From the NCBI RefSeq assembly GCF_020217465.1, contig NZ_CP084115.1, positions 2,542,001-2,606,000 on the forward strand: DNA of 64,000 nt, in the 5' to 3' direction. Position 1 is the first letter of the stretch. Every line of letters begins with the position of its first letter. Below, in pieces: positions 1 through 14,400 of the stretch. The translations under genes and the position numbers were made by a program. The notes beneath the pieces are model-generated. The model searched no databases, was not told the DNA's origin, and saw nothing but the letters and a program-made list of their open reading frames with translations. The stretch is from Cobetia amphilecti (GTDB taxonomy: Bacteria; Pseudomonadota; Gammaproteobacteria; Pseudomonadales; Halomonadaceae).

Positions 1-2430
1 CCCTTGACCGAAGGGGAACACAGCTTGACGGCAGTGGCGACAGACCCCGAGGGCAATATAAGTGATACTTCCGACGCATTCATTATCACTATCGATACCC
101 TGTCCCCTGATGCACCCGAGCTGGAAAATACTGATGGCACCACCCTCACCGGTACCGGAGAGCCGGGTGCGACCGTCGAGATCACTGATGGCAATGGCAA
201 CCCGGTCGCCACCACTGAGGTGGGCGAGGATGGCACCTTCTCGGTCGATCTCGATCCGATGCCGGAAGACGGCACCGAACTGACCGCTACCGCGACTGAT
301 CCGGCCGGCAACACAAGTGGTCCGTCCAACCCCGTCATCGTCGATACCGCCACTGATACCACCCCGCCGGCGGCAGGCGAGAACAGCATTGCCTTCGGCG
401 ATGGTGGCGATGGCTTCCTGAATGCCGACGAGATTGGCAACGTCACCCTGTCCGGCACCATCGAAGACGGCTTGGACAGCAGCAACGTCCAGCTGGTGAT
501 CAACGATGGCGCAGGAGGCTCCGTCACCGTCGACACCGCTGATATCACGGTCGACGGCACAATCCTGACAGTCGCTGGCCAGGACCTGTCCGGTCTGGCC
601 GAAGGTGAGCTGACCGCGACACTGACCGTCACTGACGACAGCAATAACGCGGCTGAATTCACGGCTGACAGCGTCAAAGACACCGTCACCGACACGCCGA
701 CCCTGAACGACACCGATGGCACTACCCTCTCCGGTACCGGTGAGCCAGGTGCGACCATCGACATCACCGATGGCAATGGCAACCCGGTCGCCACCACTGA
801 GGTGGGCGAGGATGGCACCTTCTCGGTCAAGCTCGATCCGACGCCGGAAGACGGCACCGAACTGACGGCCACCGCGACTGATCCGGCTGGCAACACCAGT
901 GGTCCGTCCAACCCCGTCACGGTCGATAGCAACACCGACACCACCCCGCCGGCGGAAGGCGAGAACAGTATCGCCTTCGGCGATGGTGGCGACGGTTTCC
1001 TGAATGCTGACGAGATCGGTAACGTCACCCTGTCCGGCACCATCGAAGATGGCCTGGACAGCAACAACGTCCAGCTGGTGATCACCGATGGCGAAGGTGG
1101 CTCCGTCACCGTCGACCCCGCCGATATCACGGTCGATGGCACGCTTCTGACTGTCGCTGGCCAGGACCTGTCTGACCTCGCCGAGGGCGAGCTGACCGCC
1201 ACCCTGACGGTCACTGACAATGCCGACAACGACAACAGCTTCACAGCGGATAGCATCAAAGACACCATTGCGCCGGACGCCCCCATACTCGAGCCGACCG
1301 ATGGCACCACCCTCGCCGGTACCGGTGAGCCGGGGGCGTCCGTCGAAATCACCGATGGCGACGGCAATGTCGTCGATATCGTCGACGTGGAAGATGACGG
1401 TAACTTCGAAGTCACGCTCGACCCGGCGCTGGAAGACGGCACCGAGCTGACCGCCACCGCGACTGACCCGGCAGGTAACGCCAGTGGTCCGTCCAACCCG
1501 GTCGTCGTCGATACCGCAACTGACACTACCCCGCCGGCAGAGGGCGACAACAGCATCGCCTTCACCGATGGTGGGGATGGCTTCCTGAGTGCCAACGAGA
1601 TCGATAGCGTCACGCTGTCCGGTACTGTCGAGGAAGGCCTGGACAGCAGCAACGTCCAGCTGGTCATCACCGATGGCGAAGGTGGCTCCGTCACCGTCGA
1701 CCCCGCCGATATCACGGTCGATGGCACGCTTCTGACTGTCGCTGGCCAGGACCTGTCTGACCTCGCCGAGGGCGAGCTGACCGCCACCCTGACGGTCACT
1801 GACAATGCCGGCAATGACAACAGCTTCACAGCGGATAGCATCAAAGACACCATTGCGCCGGACGCCCCCATACTCGAGCCGACCGATGGCACCACCCTCG
1901 CCGGTACCGGTGAGCCGGGGGCGTCCGTCGAAATCACCGATGGCGACGGCAATGTCGTCGATATCGTCGACGTGGAAGATGACGGTAACTTCGAAGTCAC
2001 GCTCGACCCGGCGCTGGAAGACGGCACCGAGCTGACCGCCACCGCGACTGACCCGGCAGGTAACGCCAGTGGTCCGTCCAACCCGGTCGTCGTCGATACC
2101 GCAACTGACACTACCCCGCCGGCAGAGGGCGACAACAGCATCGCCTTCACCGATGGTGGGGATGGCTTCCTGAGTGCCAACGAGATCGATAGCGTCACGC
2201 TGTCCGGTACTGTCGAGGAAGGTCTGGACAGCAGCAACGTCCAGCTGGTCATCACCGACGGCGCCGGTGGCTCAATCACCGTCGACACGGCCGATATCAT
2301 TGTCGTGGGCACAGAGATCACCGTCTACGGTCAGGATCTTTCCGATCTGGCCGAAGGTGAGCTCACCGCGACACTGACTGTCACGGACGTCGCCGGCAAC
2401 GCGAATACCTTCACCGATGCCAGCGTCAAG
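1..2430 (+). repeat. Type A tandem repeats of the adhesin (585-bp units)
   Basis: About four units of 585 bp (195 residues). The units starting near 1261 and 1846 are almost identical to each other; the two upstream are more diverged. Each unit joins an Ig-like half (DGTTLAGTGEPGA...) to a second half beginning NSIAF...DGGDGFL. That second half reappears inside the type B repeats. Confidence 0.88.
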
Positions 2431-5400
2431 GACACCATCGCCCCGACCACCACCGTCACCATCGACGCGATCAGTGAAGACACCGGCACCGCGGGTGACT
2501 TCATCACCAGCGACAATGATGGACTGACCATCACGGCCACGCTGGATGCCGCCTTGGCGGATGACGAGACTCTGCAGTACAGCATCGATGGCTCCACCTG
2601 GGTCGATATCCCCGAAGCCAGCGTGGAAGGCATTTTGGTCAGCTACGACAGCGGCCTCACCGAGTCCGCCACCGTGCAGCTCCGTGTGCAGGATGCCGCC
2701 GGCAACAATGGTCCCGCGACTTCGCAAGATGTCGTGATCGACGCCACCCTACCGAGCGCCGATGAGAACAGCATCGCCTTCGCCGATGGCGGCGATGGTT
2801 TCCTGAATGCTGATGAGATCGGCAACGTCACCCTGTCCGGCACCATCGAGGACGGCCTGGACAGCAACAACGTCCAGCTGGTCATCACCGACGGCGAAGG
2901 TGGCTCCGTCACCGTCGACACCGCCGATATCACTGTCGTGGGCACAGAGATCACCGTCGACGGTCAGGATCTCTCCGATCTGGCCGAAGGTGAGCTCACT
3001 GCGACACTGACTGTCACGGACGTCGCCGGCAACGCGAATACCTTCACCGATGCCAGCGTCAAGGACACCATCGCCCCGACCACCACCGTCACCATCGACG
3101 CGATCAGTGAAGACACCGGCACCGCGGGTGACTTCATCACCAGCGACAATGATGGACTGACCATCACGGCCACGCTGGATGCCGCCTTGGCGGATGACGA
3201 GACTCTGCAGTACAGCATCGATGGCTCCACCTGGGTCGATATCCCCGAAGCCAGCGTGGAAGGCATTTTGGTCAGCTACGACAGCGGCCTCACCGAGTCC
3301 GCCACCGTGCAGCTCCGTGTGCAGGATGTCGCCGGCAACACTGGCCCGGCGGCCTCGCAAGATGTCGTGATCGACGCCACCCTACCGAGCGCCGATGAGA
3401 ACAGCATCGCCTTCGCCGATGGCGGCGATGGTTTCCTGAATGCTGATGAGATCGGCAACGTCACCCTGTCCGGTACCATCGAGGACGGCCTGGACAGCAA
3501 CAACGTCCAGCTGGTCATCACCGACGGCGAAGGTGGCTCCGTCACCGTCGACACCGCCGATATCACTGTCGTGGGCACAGAGATCACCGTCGACGGTCAG
3601 GATCTCTCCGATCTGGCCGAAGGTGAGCTCACTGCGACACTGACTGTCACGGACGTCGCCGGCAACGCGAATACCTTCACCGATGCCAGCGTCAAGGACA
3701 CCATCGCCCCGACCACCACCGTCACCATCGACGCGATCAGTGAAGACACCGGCACCGCGGGTGACTTCATCACCAGCGACAATGATGGACTGACCATCAC
3801 GGCCACGCTGGATGCCGCCTTGGCGGATGACGAGACTCTGCAGTACAGCATCGATGGCTCCACCTGGGTCGATATCCCCGAAGCCAGCGTGGAAGGCATT
3901 TTGGTCAGCTACGACAGCGGCCTCACCGAGTCCGCCACCGTGCAGCTCCGTGTGCAGGATGCCGCCGGCAACAATGGTCCCGCGACTTCGCAAGATGTCG
4001 TGATCGACGCCACCCTACCGAGCGCCGATGAGAACAGCATCGCCTTCGCCGATGGCGGCGATGGTTTCCTGAATGCTGATGAGATCGGCAACGTCACCCT
4101 GTCCGGCACCATCGAGGACGGCCTGGACAGCAACAACGTCCAGCTGGTCATCACCGACGGCGAAGGTGGCTCCGTCACCGTCGACACCGCCGATATCACT
4201 GTCGTGGGCACAGAGATCACCGTCGACGGTCAGGATCTCTCCGATCTGGCCGAAGGTGAGCTCACTGCGACACTGACTGTCACGGACGTCGCCGGCAACG
4301 CGAATACCTTCACCGATGCCAGCGTCAAGGACACCATCGCCCCGACCACCACCGTCACCATCGACGCGATCAGTGAAGACACCGGCACCGCGGGTGACTT
4401 CATCACCAGCGACAATGATGGACTGACCATCACGGCCACGCTGGATGCCGCCTTGGCGGATGACGAGACTCTGCAGTACAGCATCGATGGCTCCACCTGG
4501 GTCGATATCCCCGAAGCCAGCGTGGAAGGCATTTTGGTCAGCTACGACAGCGGCCTCACCGAGTCCGCCACCGTGCAGCTCCGTGTGCAGGATGTCGCCG
4601 GCAACACTGGCCCGGCGGCCTCGCAAGATGTCGTGATCGACGCCACCCTACCGAGCGCCGATGAGAACAGCATCGCCTTCGCCGATGGCGGCGATGGTTT
4701 CCTGAATGCTGATGAGATCGGCAACGTCACCCTGTCCGGTACCATCGAGGACGGCCTGGACAGCAACAACGTCCAGCTGGTCATCACCGACGGCGAAGGT
4801 GGCTCCGTCACCGTCGACACCGCCGATATCACTGTCGTGGGCACAGAGATCACCGTCGACGGTCAGGATCTCTCCGATCTGGCCGAAGGTGAGCTCACTG
4901 CGACACTGACTGTCACGGACGTCGCCGGCAACGCGAATACCTTCACCGATGCCAGCGTCAAGGACACCATCGCCCCGACCACCACCGTCACCATCGACGC
5001 GATCAGTGAAGACACCGGCACCGCGGGTGACTTCATCACCAGCGACAATGATGGACTGACCATCACGGCCACGCTGGATGCCGCCTTGGCGGATGACGAG
5101 ACTCTGCAGTACAGCATCGATGGCTCCACCTGGGTCGATATCCCCGAAGCCAGCGTGGAAGGCATTTTGGTCAGCTACGACAGCGGCCTCACCGAGTCCG
5201 CCACCGTGCAGCTCCGTGTGCAGGATGTCGCCGGCAACACTGGCCCGGCGGCCTCGCAAGATGTCGTGATCGACGCCACCCTACCGAGCGCCGATGAGAA
5301 CAGCATCGCCTTCGCCGATGGCGGCGATGGTTTCCTGAATGCTGATGAGATCGGCAACGTCACCCTGTCCGGTACCATCGAGGACGGCCTGGACAGCAAC

Positions 5401-8400
5401 AACGTCCAGCTGGTCATCACCGACGGCGAAGGTGGCTCCGTCACCGTCGACACCGCCGATATCACTGTCGTGGGCACAGAGATCACCGTCGACGGTCAGG
5501 ATCTCTCCGATCTGGCCGAAGGTGAGCTCACTGCGACACTGACTGTCACGGACGTCGCCGGCAACGCGAATACCTTCACCGATGCCAGCGTCAAGGACAC
5601 CATCGCCCCGACCACCACCGTCACCATCGACGCGATCAGTGAAGACACCGGCACCGCGGGTGACTTCATCACCAGCGACAATGATGGACTGACCATCACG
5701 GCCACGCTGGATGCCGCCTTGGCGGATGACGAGACTCTGCAGTACAGCATCGATGGCTCCACCTGGGTCGATATCCCCGAAGCCAGCGTGGAAGGCATTT
5801 TGGTCAGCTACGACAGCGGCCTCACCGAGTCCGCCACCGTGCAGCTCCGTGTGCAGGATGCCGCCGGCAACAATGGTCCCGCGACTTCGCAAGATGTCGT
5901 GATCGACGCCACCCTACCGAGCGCCGATGAGAACAGCATCGCCTTCGCCGATGGCGGCGATGGTTTCCTGAATGCTGATGAGATCGGCAACGTCACCCTG
6001 TCCGGCACCATCGAGGACGGTCTGGACAGCAACAACGTCCAGCTGGTCATCACCGACGGCGAAGGTGGCTCCGTCACCGTCGACACCGCCGATATCACTG
6101 TCGTGGGCACAGAGATCACCGTCGACGGTCAGGATCTCTCCGATCTGGCCGAAGGTGAGCTCACTGCGACACTGACTGTCACGGACGTCGCCGGCAACGC
6201 GAATACCTTCACCGATGCCAGCGTCAAGGACACCATCGCCCCGACCACCACCGTCACCATCGACGCGATCAGTGAAGACACCGGCACCGCGGGTGACTTC
6301 ATCACCAGCGACAATGATGGACTGACCATCACGGCCACGCTGGATGCCGCCTTGGCGGATGACGAGACTCTGCAGTACAGCATCGATGGCTCCACCTGGG
6401 TCGATATCCCCGAAGCCAGCGTGGAAGGCATTTTGGTCAGCTACGACAGCGGCCTCACCGAGTCCGCCACCGTGCAGCTCCGTGTGCAGGATGCCGCCGG
6501 CAACAATGGTCCCGCGACTTCGCAAGATGTCGTGATCGACGCCACCCTACCGAGCGCCGATGAGAACAGCATCGCCTTCGCCGATGGCGGCGATGGTTTC
6601 CTGAATGCTGATGAGATCGGCAACGTCACCCTGTCCGGCACCATCGAGGACGGTCTGGACAGCAACAACGTCCAGCTGGTCATCACCGACGGCGAAGGTG
6701 GCTCCGTCACCGTCGACACCGCCGATATCACTGTCGTGGGCACAGAGATCACCGTCGACGGTCAGGATCTCTCCGATCTGGCCGAAGGTGAGCTCACTGC
6801 GACACTGACTGTCACGGACGTCGCCGGCAACGCGAATACCTTCACCGATGCCAGCGTCAAGGACACCATCGCCCCGACCACCACCGTCACCATCGACGCG
6901 ATCAGTGAAGACACCGGCACCGCGGGTGACTTCATCACCAGCGACAATGATGGACTGACCATCACGGCCACGCTGGATGCCGCCTTGGCGGATGACGAGA
7001 CTCTGCAGTACAGCATCGATGGCTCCACCTGGGTCGATATCCCCGAAGCCAGCGTGGAAGGCATTTTGGTCAGCTACGACAGCGGCCTCACCGAGTCCGC
7101 CACCGTGCAGCTCCGTGTGCAGGATGCCGCCGGCAACAATGGTCCCGCGACTTCGCAAGATGTCGTGATCGACGCCACCCTACCGAGCGCCGATGAGAAC
7201 AGCATCGCCTTCGCCGATGGCGGCGATGGTTTCCTGAATGCTGATGAGATCGGCAACGTCACCCTGTCCGGTACCATCGAGGACGGCCTGGACAGCAACA
7301 ACGTCCAGCTGGTCATCACCGACGGCGAAGGTGGCTCCGTCACCGTCGACACCGCCGATATCACTGTCGTGGGCACAGAGATCACCGTCGACGGTCAGGA
7401 TCTCTCCGATCTGGCCGAAGGTGAGCTCACTGCGACACTGACTGTCACGGACGTCGCCGGCAACGCGAATACCTTCACCGATGCCAGCGTCAAGGACACC
7501 ATCGCCCCGACCACCACCGTCACCATCGACGCGATCAGTGAAGACACCGGCACCGCGGGTGACTTCATCACCAGCGACAATGATGGACTGACCATCACGG
7601 CCACGCTGGATGCCGCCTTGGCGGATGACGAGACTCTGCAGTACAGCATCGATGGCTCCACCTGGGTCGATATCCCCGAAGCCAGCGTGGAAGGCATTTT
7701 GGTCAGCTACGACAGCGGCCTCACCGAGTCCGCCACCGTGCAGCTCCGTGTGCAGGATGCCGCCGGCAACAATGGTCCCGCGACTTCGCAAGATGTCGTG
7801 ATCGACGCCACCCTACCGAGCGCCGATGAGAACAGCATCGCCTTCGCCGATGGCGGCGATGGTTTCCTGAATGCTGATGAGATCGGCAACGTCACCCTGT
7901 CCGGCACCATCGAGGACGGTCTGGACAGCAACAACGTCCAGCTGGTCATCACCGACGGCGAAGGTGGCTCCGTCACCGTCGACACCGCCGATATCACTGT
8001 CGTGGGCACAGAGATCACCGTCGACGGTCAGGATCTCTCCGATCTGGCCGAAGGTGAGCTCACTGCGACACTGACTGTCACGGACGTCGCCGGCAACGCG
8101 AATACCTTCACCGATGCCAGCGTCAAGGACACCATCGCCCCGACCACCACCGTCACCATCGACGCGATCAGTGAAGACACCGGCACCGCGGGTGACTTCA
8201 TCACCAGCGACAATGATGGACTGACCATCACGGCCACGCTGGATGCCGCCTTGGCGGATGACGAGACTCTGCAGTACAGCATCGATGGCTCCACCTGGGT
8301 CGATATCCCCGAAGCCAGCGTGGAAGGCATTTTGGTCAGCTACGACAGCGGCCTCACCGAGTCCGCCACCGTGCAGCTCCGTGTGCAGGATGTCGCCGGC

Positions 8401-11400
8401 AACACTGGCCCGGCGGCCTCGCAAGATGTCGTGATCGACGCCACCCTACCGAGCGCCGATGAGAACAGCATCGCCTTCGCCGATGGCGGCGATGGTTTCC
8501 TGAATGCTGATGAGATCGGCAACGTCACCCTGTCCGGTACCATCGAGGACGGCCTGGACAGCAACAACGTCCAGCTGGTCATCACCGACGGCGAAGGTGG
8601 CTCCGTCACCGTCGACACCGCCGATATCACTGTCGTGGGCACAGAGATCACCGTCGACGGTCAGGATCTCTCCGATCTGGCCGAAGGTGAGCTCACTGCG
8701 ACACTGACTGTCACGGACGTCGCCGGCAACGCGAATACCTTCACCGATGCCAGCGTCAAGGACACCATCGCCCCGACCACCACCGTCACCATCGACGCGA
8801 TCAGTGAAGACACCGGCACCGCGGGTGACTTCATCACCAGCGACAATGATGGACTGACCATCACGGCCACGCTGGATGCCGCCTTGGCGGATGACGAGAC
8901 TCTGCAGTACAGCATCGATGGCTCCACCTGGGTCGATATCCCCGAAGCCAGCGTGGAAGGCATTTTGGTCAGCTACGACAGCGGCCTCACCGAGTCCGCC
9001 ACCGTGCAGCTCCGTGTGCAGGATGCCGCCGGCAACAATGGTCCCGCGACTTCGCAAGATGTCGTGATCGACGCCACCCTACCGAGCGCCGATGAGAACA
9101 GCATCGCCTTCGCCGATGGCGGCGATGGTTTCCTGAATGCTGATGAGATCGGCAACGTCACCCTGTCCGGCACCATCGAGGACGGTCTGGACAGCAACAA
9201 CGTCCAGCTGGTCATCACCGACGGCGAAGGTGGCTCCGTCACCGTCGACACCGCCGATATCACTGTCGTGGGCACAGAGATCACCGTCGACGGTCAGGAT
9301 CTCTCCGATCTGGCCGAAGGTGAGCTCACTGCGACACTGACTGTCACGGACGTCGCCGGCAACGCGAATACCTTCACCGATGCCAGCGTCAAGGACACCA
9401 TCGCCCCGACCACCACCGTCACCATCGACGCGATCAGTGAAGACACCGGCACCGCGGGTGACTTCATCACCAGCGACAATGATGGACTGACCATCACGGC
9501 CACGCTGGATGCCGCCTTGGCGGATGACGAGACTCTGCAGTACAGCATCGATGGCTCCACCTGGGTCGATATCCCCGAAGCCAGCGTGGAAGGCATTTTG
9601 GTCAGCTACGACAGCGGCCTCACCGAGTCCGCCACCGTGCAGCTCCGTGTGCAGGATGCCGCCGGCAACAATGGTCCCGCGACTTCGCAAGATGTCGTGA
9701 TCGACGCCACCCTACCGAGCGCCGATGAGAACAGCATCGCCTTCGCCGATGGCGGCGATGGTTTCCTGAATGCTGATGAGATCGGCAACGTCACCCTGTC
9801 CGGCACCATCGAGGACGGTCTGGACAGCAACAACGTCCAGCTGGTCATCACCGACGGCGAAGGTGGCTCCGTCACCGTCGACACCGCCGATATCACTGTC
9901 GTGGGCACAGAGATCACCGTCGACGGTCAGGATCTCTCCGATCTGGCCGAAGGTGAGCTCACTGCGACACTGACTGTCACGGACGTCGCCGGCAACGCGA
10001 ATACCTTCACCGATGCCAGCGTCAAGGACACCATCGCCCCGACCACCACCGTCACCATCGACGCGATCAGTGAAGACACCGGCACCGCGGGTGACTTCAT
10101 CACCAGCGACAATGATGGACTGACCATCACGGCCACGCTGGATGCCGCCTTGGCGGATGACGAGACTCTGCAGTACAGCATCGATGGCTCCACCTGGGTC
10201 GATATCCCCGAAGCCAGCGTGGAAGGCATTTTGGTCAGCTACGACAGCGGCCTCACCGAGTCCGCCACCGTGCAGCTCCGTGTGCAGGATGCCGCCGGCA
10301 ACAATGGTCCCGCGACTTCGCAAGATGTCGTGATCGACGCCACCCTACCGAGCGCCGATGAGAACAGCATCGCCTTCGCCGATGGCGGCGATGGTTTCCT
10401 GAATGCTGATGAGATCGGCAACGTCACCCTGTCCGGTACCATCGAGGACGGCCTGGACAGCAACAACGTCCAGCTGGTCATCACCGACGGCGAAGGTGGC
10501 TCCGTCACCGTCGACACCGCCGATATCACTGTCGTGGGCACAGAGATCACCGTCGACGGTCAGGATCTCTCCGATCTGGCCGAAGGTGAGCTCACTGCGA
10601 CACTGACTGTCACGGACGTCGCCGGCAACGCGAATACCTTCACCGATGCCAGCGTCAAGGACACCATCGCCCCGACCACCACCGTCACCATCGACGCGAT
10701 CAGTGAAGACACCGGCACCGCGGGTGACTTCATCACCAGCGACAATGATGGACTGACCATCACGGCCACGCTGGATGCCGCCTTGGCGGATGACGAGACT
10801 CTGCAGTACAGCATCGATGGCTCCACCTGGGTCGATATCCCCGAAGCCAGCGTGGAAGGCATTTTGGTCAGCTACGACAGCGGCCTCACCGAGTCCGCCA
10901 CCGTGCAGCTCCGTGTGCAGGATGCCGCCGGCAACAATGGTCCCGCGACTTCGCAAGATGTCGTGATCGACGCCACCCTACCGAGCGCCGATGAGAACAG
11001 CATCGCCTTCGCCGATGGCGGCGATGGTTTCCTGAATGCTGATGAGATCGGCAACGTCACCCTGTCCGGCACCATCGAGGACGGTCTGGACAGCAACAAC
11101 GTCCAGCTGGTCATCACCGACGGCGAAGGTGGCTCCGTCACCGTCGACACCGCCGATATCACTGTCGTGGGCACAGAGATCACCGTCGACGGTCAGGATC
11201 TCTCCGATCTGGCCGAAGGTGAGCTCACTGCGACACTGACTGTCACGGACGTCGCCGGCAACGCGAATACCTTCACCGATGCCAGCGTCAAGGACACCAT
11301 CGCCCCGACCACCACCGTCACCATCGACGCGATCAGTGAAGACACCGGCACCGCGGGTGACTTCATCACCAGCGACAATGATGGACTGACCATCACGGCC

Positions 11401-14400
11401 ACGCTGGATGCCGCCTTGGCGGATGACGAGACTCTGCAGTACAGCATCGATGGCTCCACCTGGGTCGATATCCCCGAAGCCAGCGTGGAAGGCATTTTGG
11501 TCAGCTACGACAGCGGCCTCACCGAGTCCGCCACCGTGCAGCTCCGTGTGCAGGATGCCGCCGGCAACAATGGTCCCGCGACTTCGCAAGATGTCGTGAT
11601 CGACGCCACCCTACCGAGCGCCGATGAGAACAGCATCGCCTTCGCCGATGGCGGCGATGGTTTCCTGAATGCTGATGAGATCGGCAACGTCACCCTGTCC
11701 GGCACCATCGAGGACGGCCTGGACAGCAACAACGTCCAGCTGGTCATCACCGACGGCGAAGGTGGCTCCGTCACCGTCGACACCGCCGATATCACTGTCG
11801 TGGGCACAGAGATCACCGTCGACGGTCAGGATCTCTCCGATCTGGCCGAAGGTGAGCTCACTGCGACACTGACTGTCACGGACGTCGCCGGCAACGCGAA
11901 TACCTTCACCGATGCCAGCGTCAAGGACACCATCGCCCCGACCACCACCGTCACCATCGACGCGATCAGTGAAGACACCGGCACCGCGGGTGACTTCATC
12001 ACCAGCGACAATGATGGACTGACCATCACGGCCACGCTGGATGCCGCCTTGGCGGATGACGAGACTCTGCAGTACAGCATCGATGGCTCCACCTGGGTCG
12101 ATATCCCCGAAGCCAGCGTGGAAGGCATTTTGGTCAGCTACGACAGCGGCCTCACCGAGTCCGCCACCGTGCAGCTCCGTGTGCAGGATGTCGCCGGCAA
12201 CACTGGCCCGGCGGCCTCGCAAGATGTCGTGATCGACGCCACCCTACCGAGCGCCGATGAGAACAGCATCGCCTTCGCCGATGGCGGCGATGGTTTCCTG
12301 AATGCTGATGAGATCGGCAACGTCACCCTGTCCGGTACCATCGAGGACGGCCTGGACAGCAACAACGTCCAGCTGGTCATCACCGACGGCGAAGGTGGCT
12401 CCGTCACCGTCGACACCGCCGATATCACTGTCGTGGGCACAGAGATCACCGTCGACGGTCAGGATCTCTCCGATCTGGCCGAAGGTGAGCTCACTGCGAC
12501 ACTGACTGTCACGGACGTCGCCGGCAACGCGAATACCTTCACCGATGCCAGCGTCAAGGACACCATCGCCCCGACCACCACCGTCACCATCGACGCGATC
12601 AGTGAAGACACCGGCACCGCGGGTGACTTCATCACCAGCGACAATGATGGACTGACCATCACGGCCACGCTGGATGCCGCCTTGGCGGATGACGAGACTC
12701 TGCAGTACAGCATCGATGGCTCCACCTGGGTCGATATCCCCGAAGCCAGCGTGGAAGGCATTTTGGTCAGCTACGACAGCGGCCTCACCGAGTCCGCCAC
12801 CGTGCAGCTCCGTGTGCAGGATGCCGCCGGCAACACTGGCCCGGCGGCCTCGCAAGATGTCGTGATCGACGCCACCCTACCGAGCGCCGATGAGAACAGC
12901 ATCGCCTTCGCCGATGGCGGCGATGGTTTCCTGAATGCTGATGAGATCGGCAACGTCACCCTGTCCGGTACCATCGAGGACGGCCTGGACAGCAACAACG
13001 TCCAGCTGGTCATCACCGACGGCGAAGGTGGCTCCGTCACCGTCGACACCGCCGATATCACTGTCGTGGGCACAGAGATCACCGTCGACGGTCAGGATCT
13101 CTCCGATCTGGCCGAAGGTGAGCTCACTGCGACACTGACTGTCACGGACGTCGCCGGCAACGCGAATACCTTCACCGATGCCAGCGTCAAGGACACCATC
13201 GCCCCGACCACCACCGTCACCATCGACGCGATCAGTGAAGACACCGGCACCGCGGGTGACTTCATCACCAGCGACAATGATGGACTGACCATCACGGCCA
13301 CGCTGGATGCCGCCTTGGCGGATGACGAGACTCTGCAGTACAGCATCGATGGCTCCACCTGGGTCGATATCCCCGAAGCCAGCGTGGAAGGCATTTTGGT
13401 CAGCTACGACAGCGGCCTCACCGAGTCCGCCACCGTGCAGCTCCGTGTGCAGGATGCCGCCGGCAACAATGGTCCCGCGACTTCGCAAGATGTCGTGATC
13501 GACGCCACCCTACCGAGCGCCGATGAGAACAGCATCGCCTTCGCCGATGGCGGCGATGGTTTCCTGAATGCTGATGAGATCGGCAACGTCACCCTGTCCG
13601 GTACCATCGAGGACGGCCTGGACAGCAACAACGTCCAGCTGGTCATCACCGACGGCGAAGGTGGCTCCGTCACCGTCGACACCGCCGATATCACTGTCGT
13701 GGGCACAGAGATCACCGTCGACGGTCAGGATCTCTCCGATCTGGCCGAAGGTGAGCTCACTGCGACACTGACTGTCACGGACGTCGCCGGCAACGCGAAT
13801 ACCTTCACCGATGCCAGCGTCAAGGACACCATCGCCCCGACCACCACCGTCACCATCGACGCGATCAGTGAAGACACCGGCACCGCGGGTGACTTCATCA
13901 CCAGCGACAATGATGGACTGACCATCACGGCCACGCTGGATGCCGCCTTGGCGGATGACGAGACTCTGCAGTACAGCATCGATGGCTCCACCTGGGTCGA
14001 TATCCCCGAAGCCAGCGTGGAAGGCATTTTGGTCAGCTACGACAGCGGCCTCACCGAGTCCGCCACCGTGCAGTTCCGCGTACAGGATGCTGCCGGCAAC
14101 ACTGGCCCGGCGACCTCACAGGATGTAGTGATCGATGCGACCGCGCCGTCAGCGGCGGATAACTCCATCGATTTCGTGGATGGTGGAGACGAAACACTGA
14201 GTCTTGATGAGATCACCAGCGTTCAGCTGACAGGGGCAGTGGAAAATGGCATCGATAGCAACGATGTCGTGATTACCATCACCGATAGCGGGAGTGGCTC
14301 CATTACCGTCGATGTGGCGGATATCACTATCACGGATGGCATCCTCAGCATCTCTGGGCAAGATCTTTCCGGTCTGGCCGAAGGGGAGCTGACCGTGACC

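Noticed and set aside
2272..13715. Series of 100-203-residue minus-strand frames at 633-bp spacing
   Set aside because: They are antisense shadows of the adhesin repeats: they recur exactly with the repeat period, have no RBS and no domain, and arise from the biased codon use of the plus-strand gene.
2431..14070. CRISPR or phage-like direct repeat array
   Set aside because: The repeat is 633 bp, in frame throughout, without spacers, and lies inside one continuous coding sequence.
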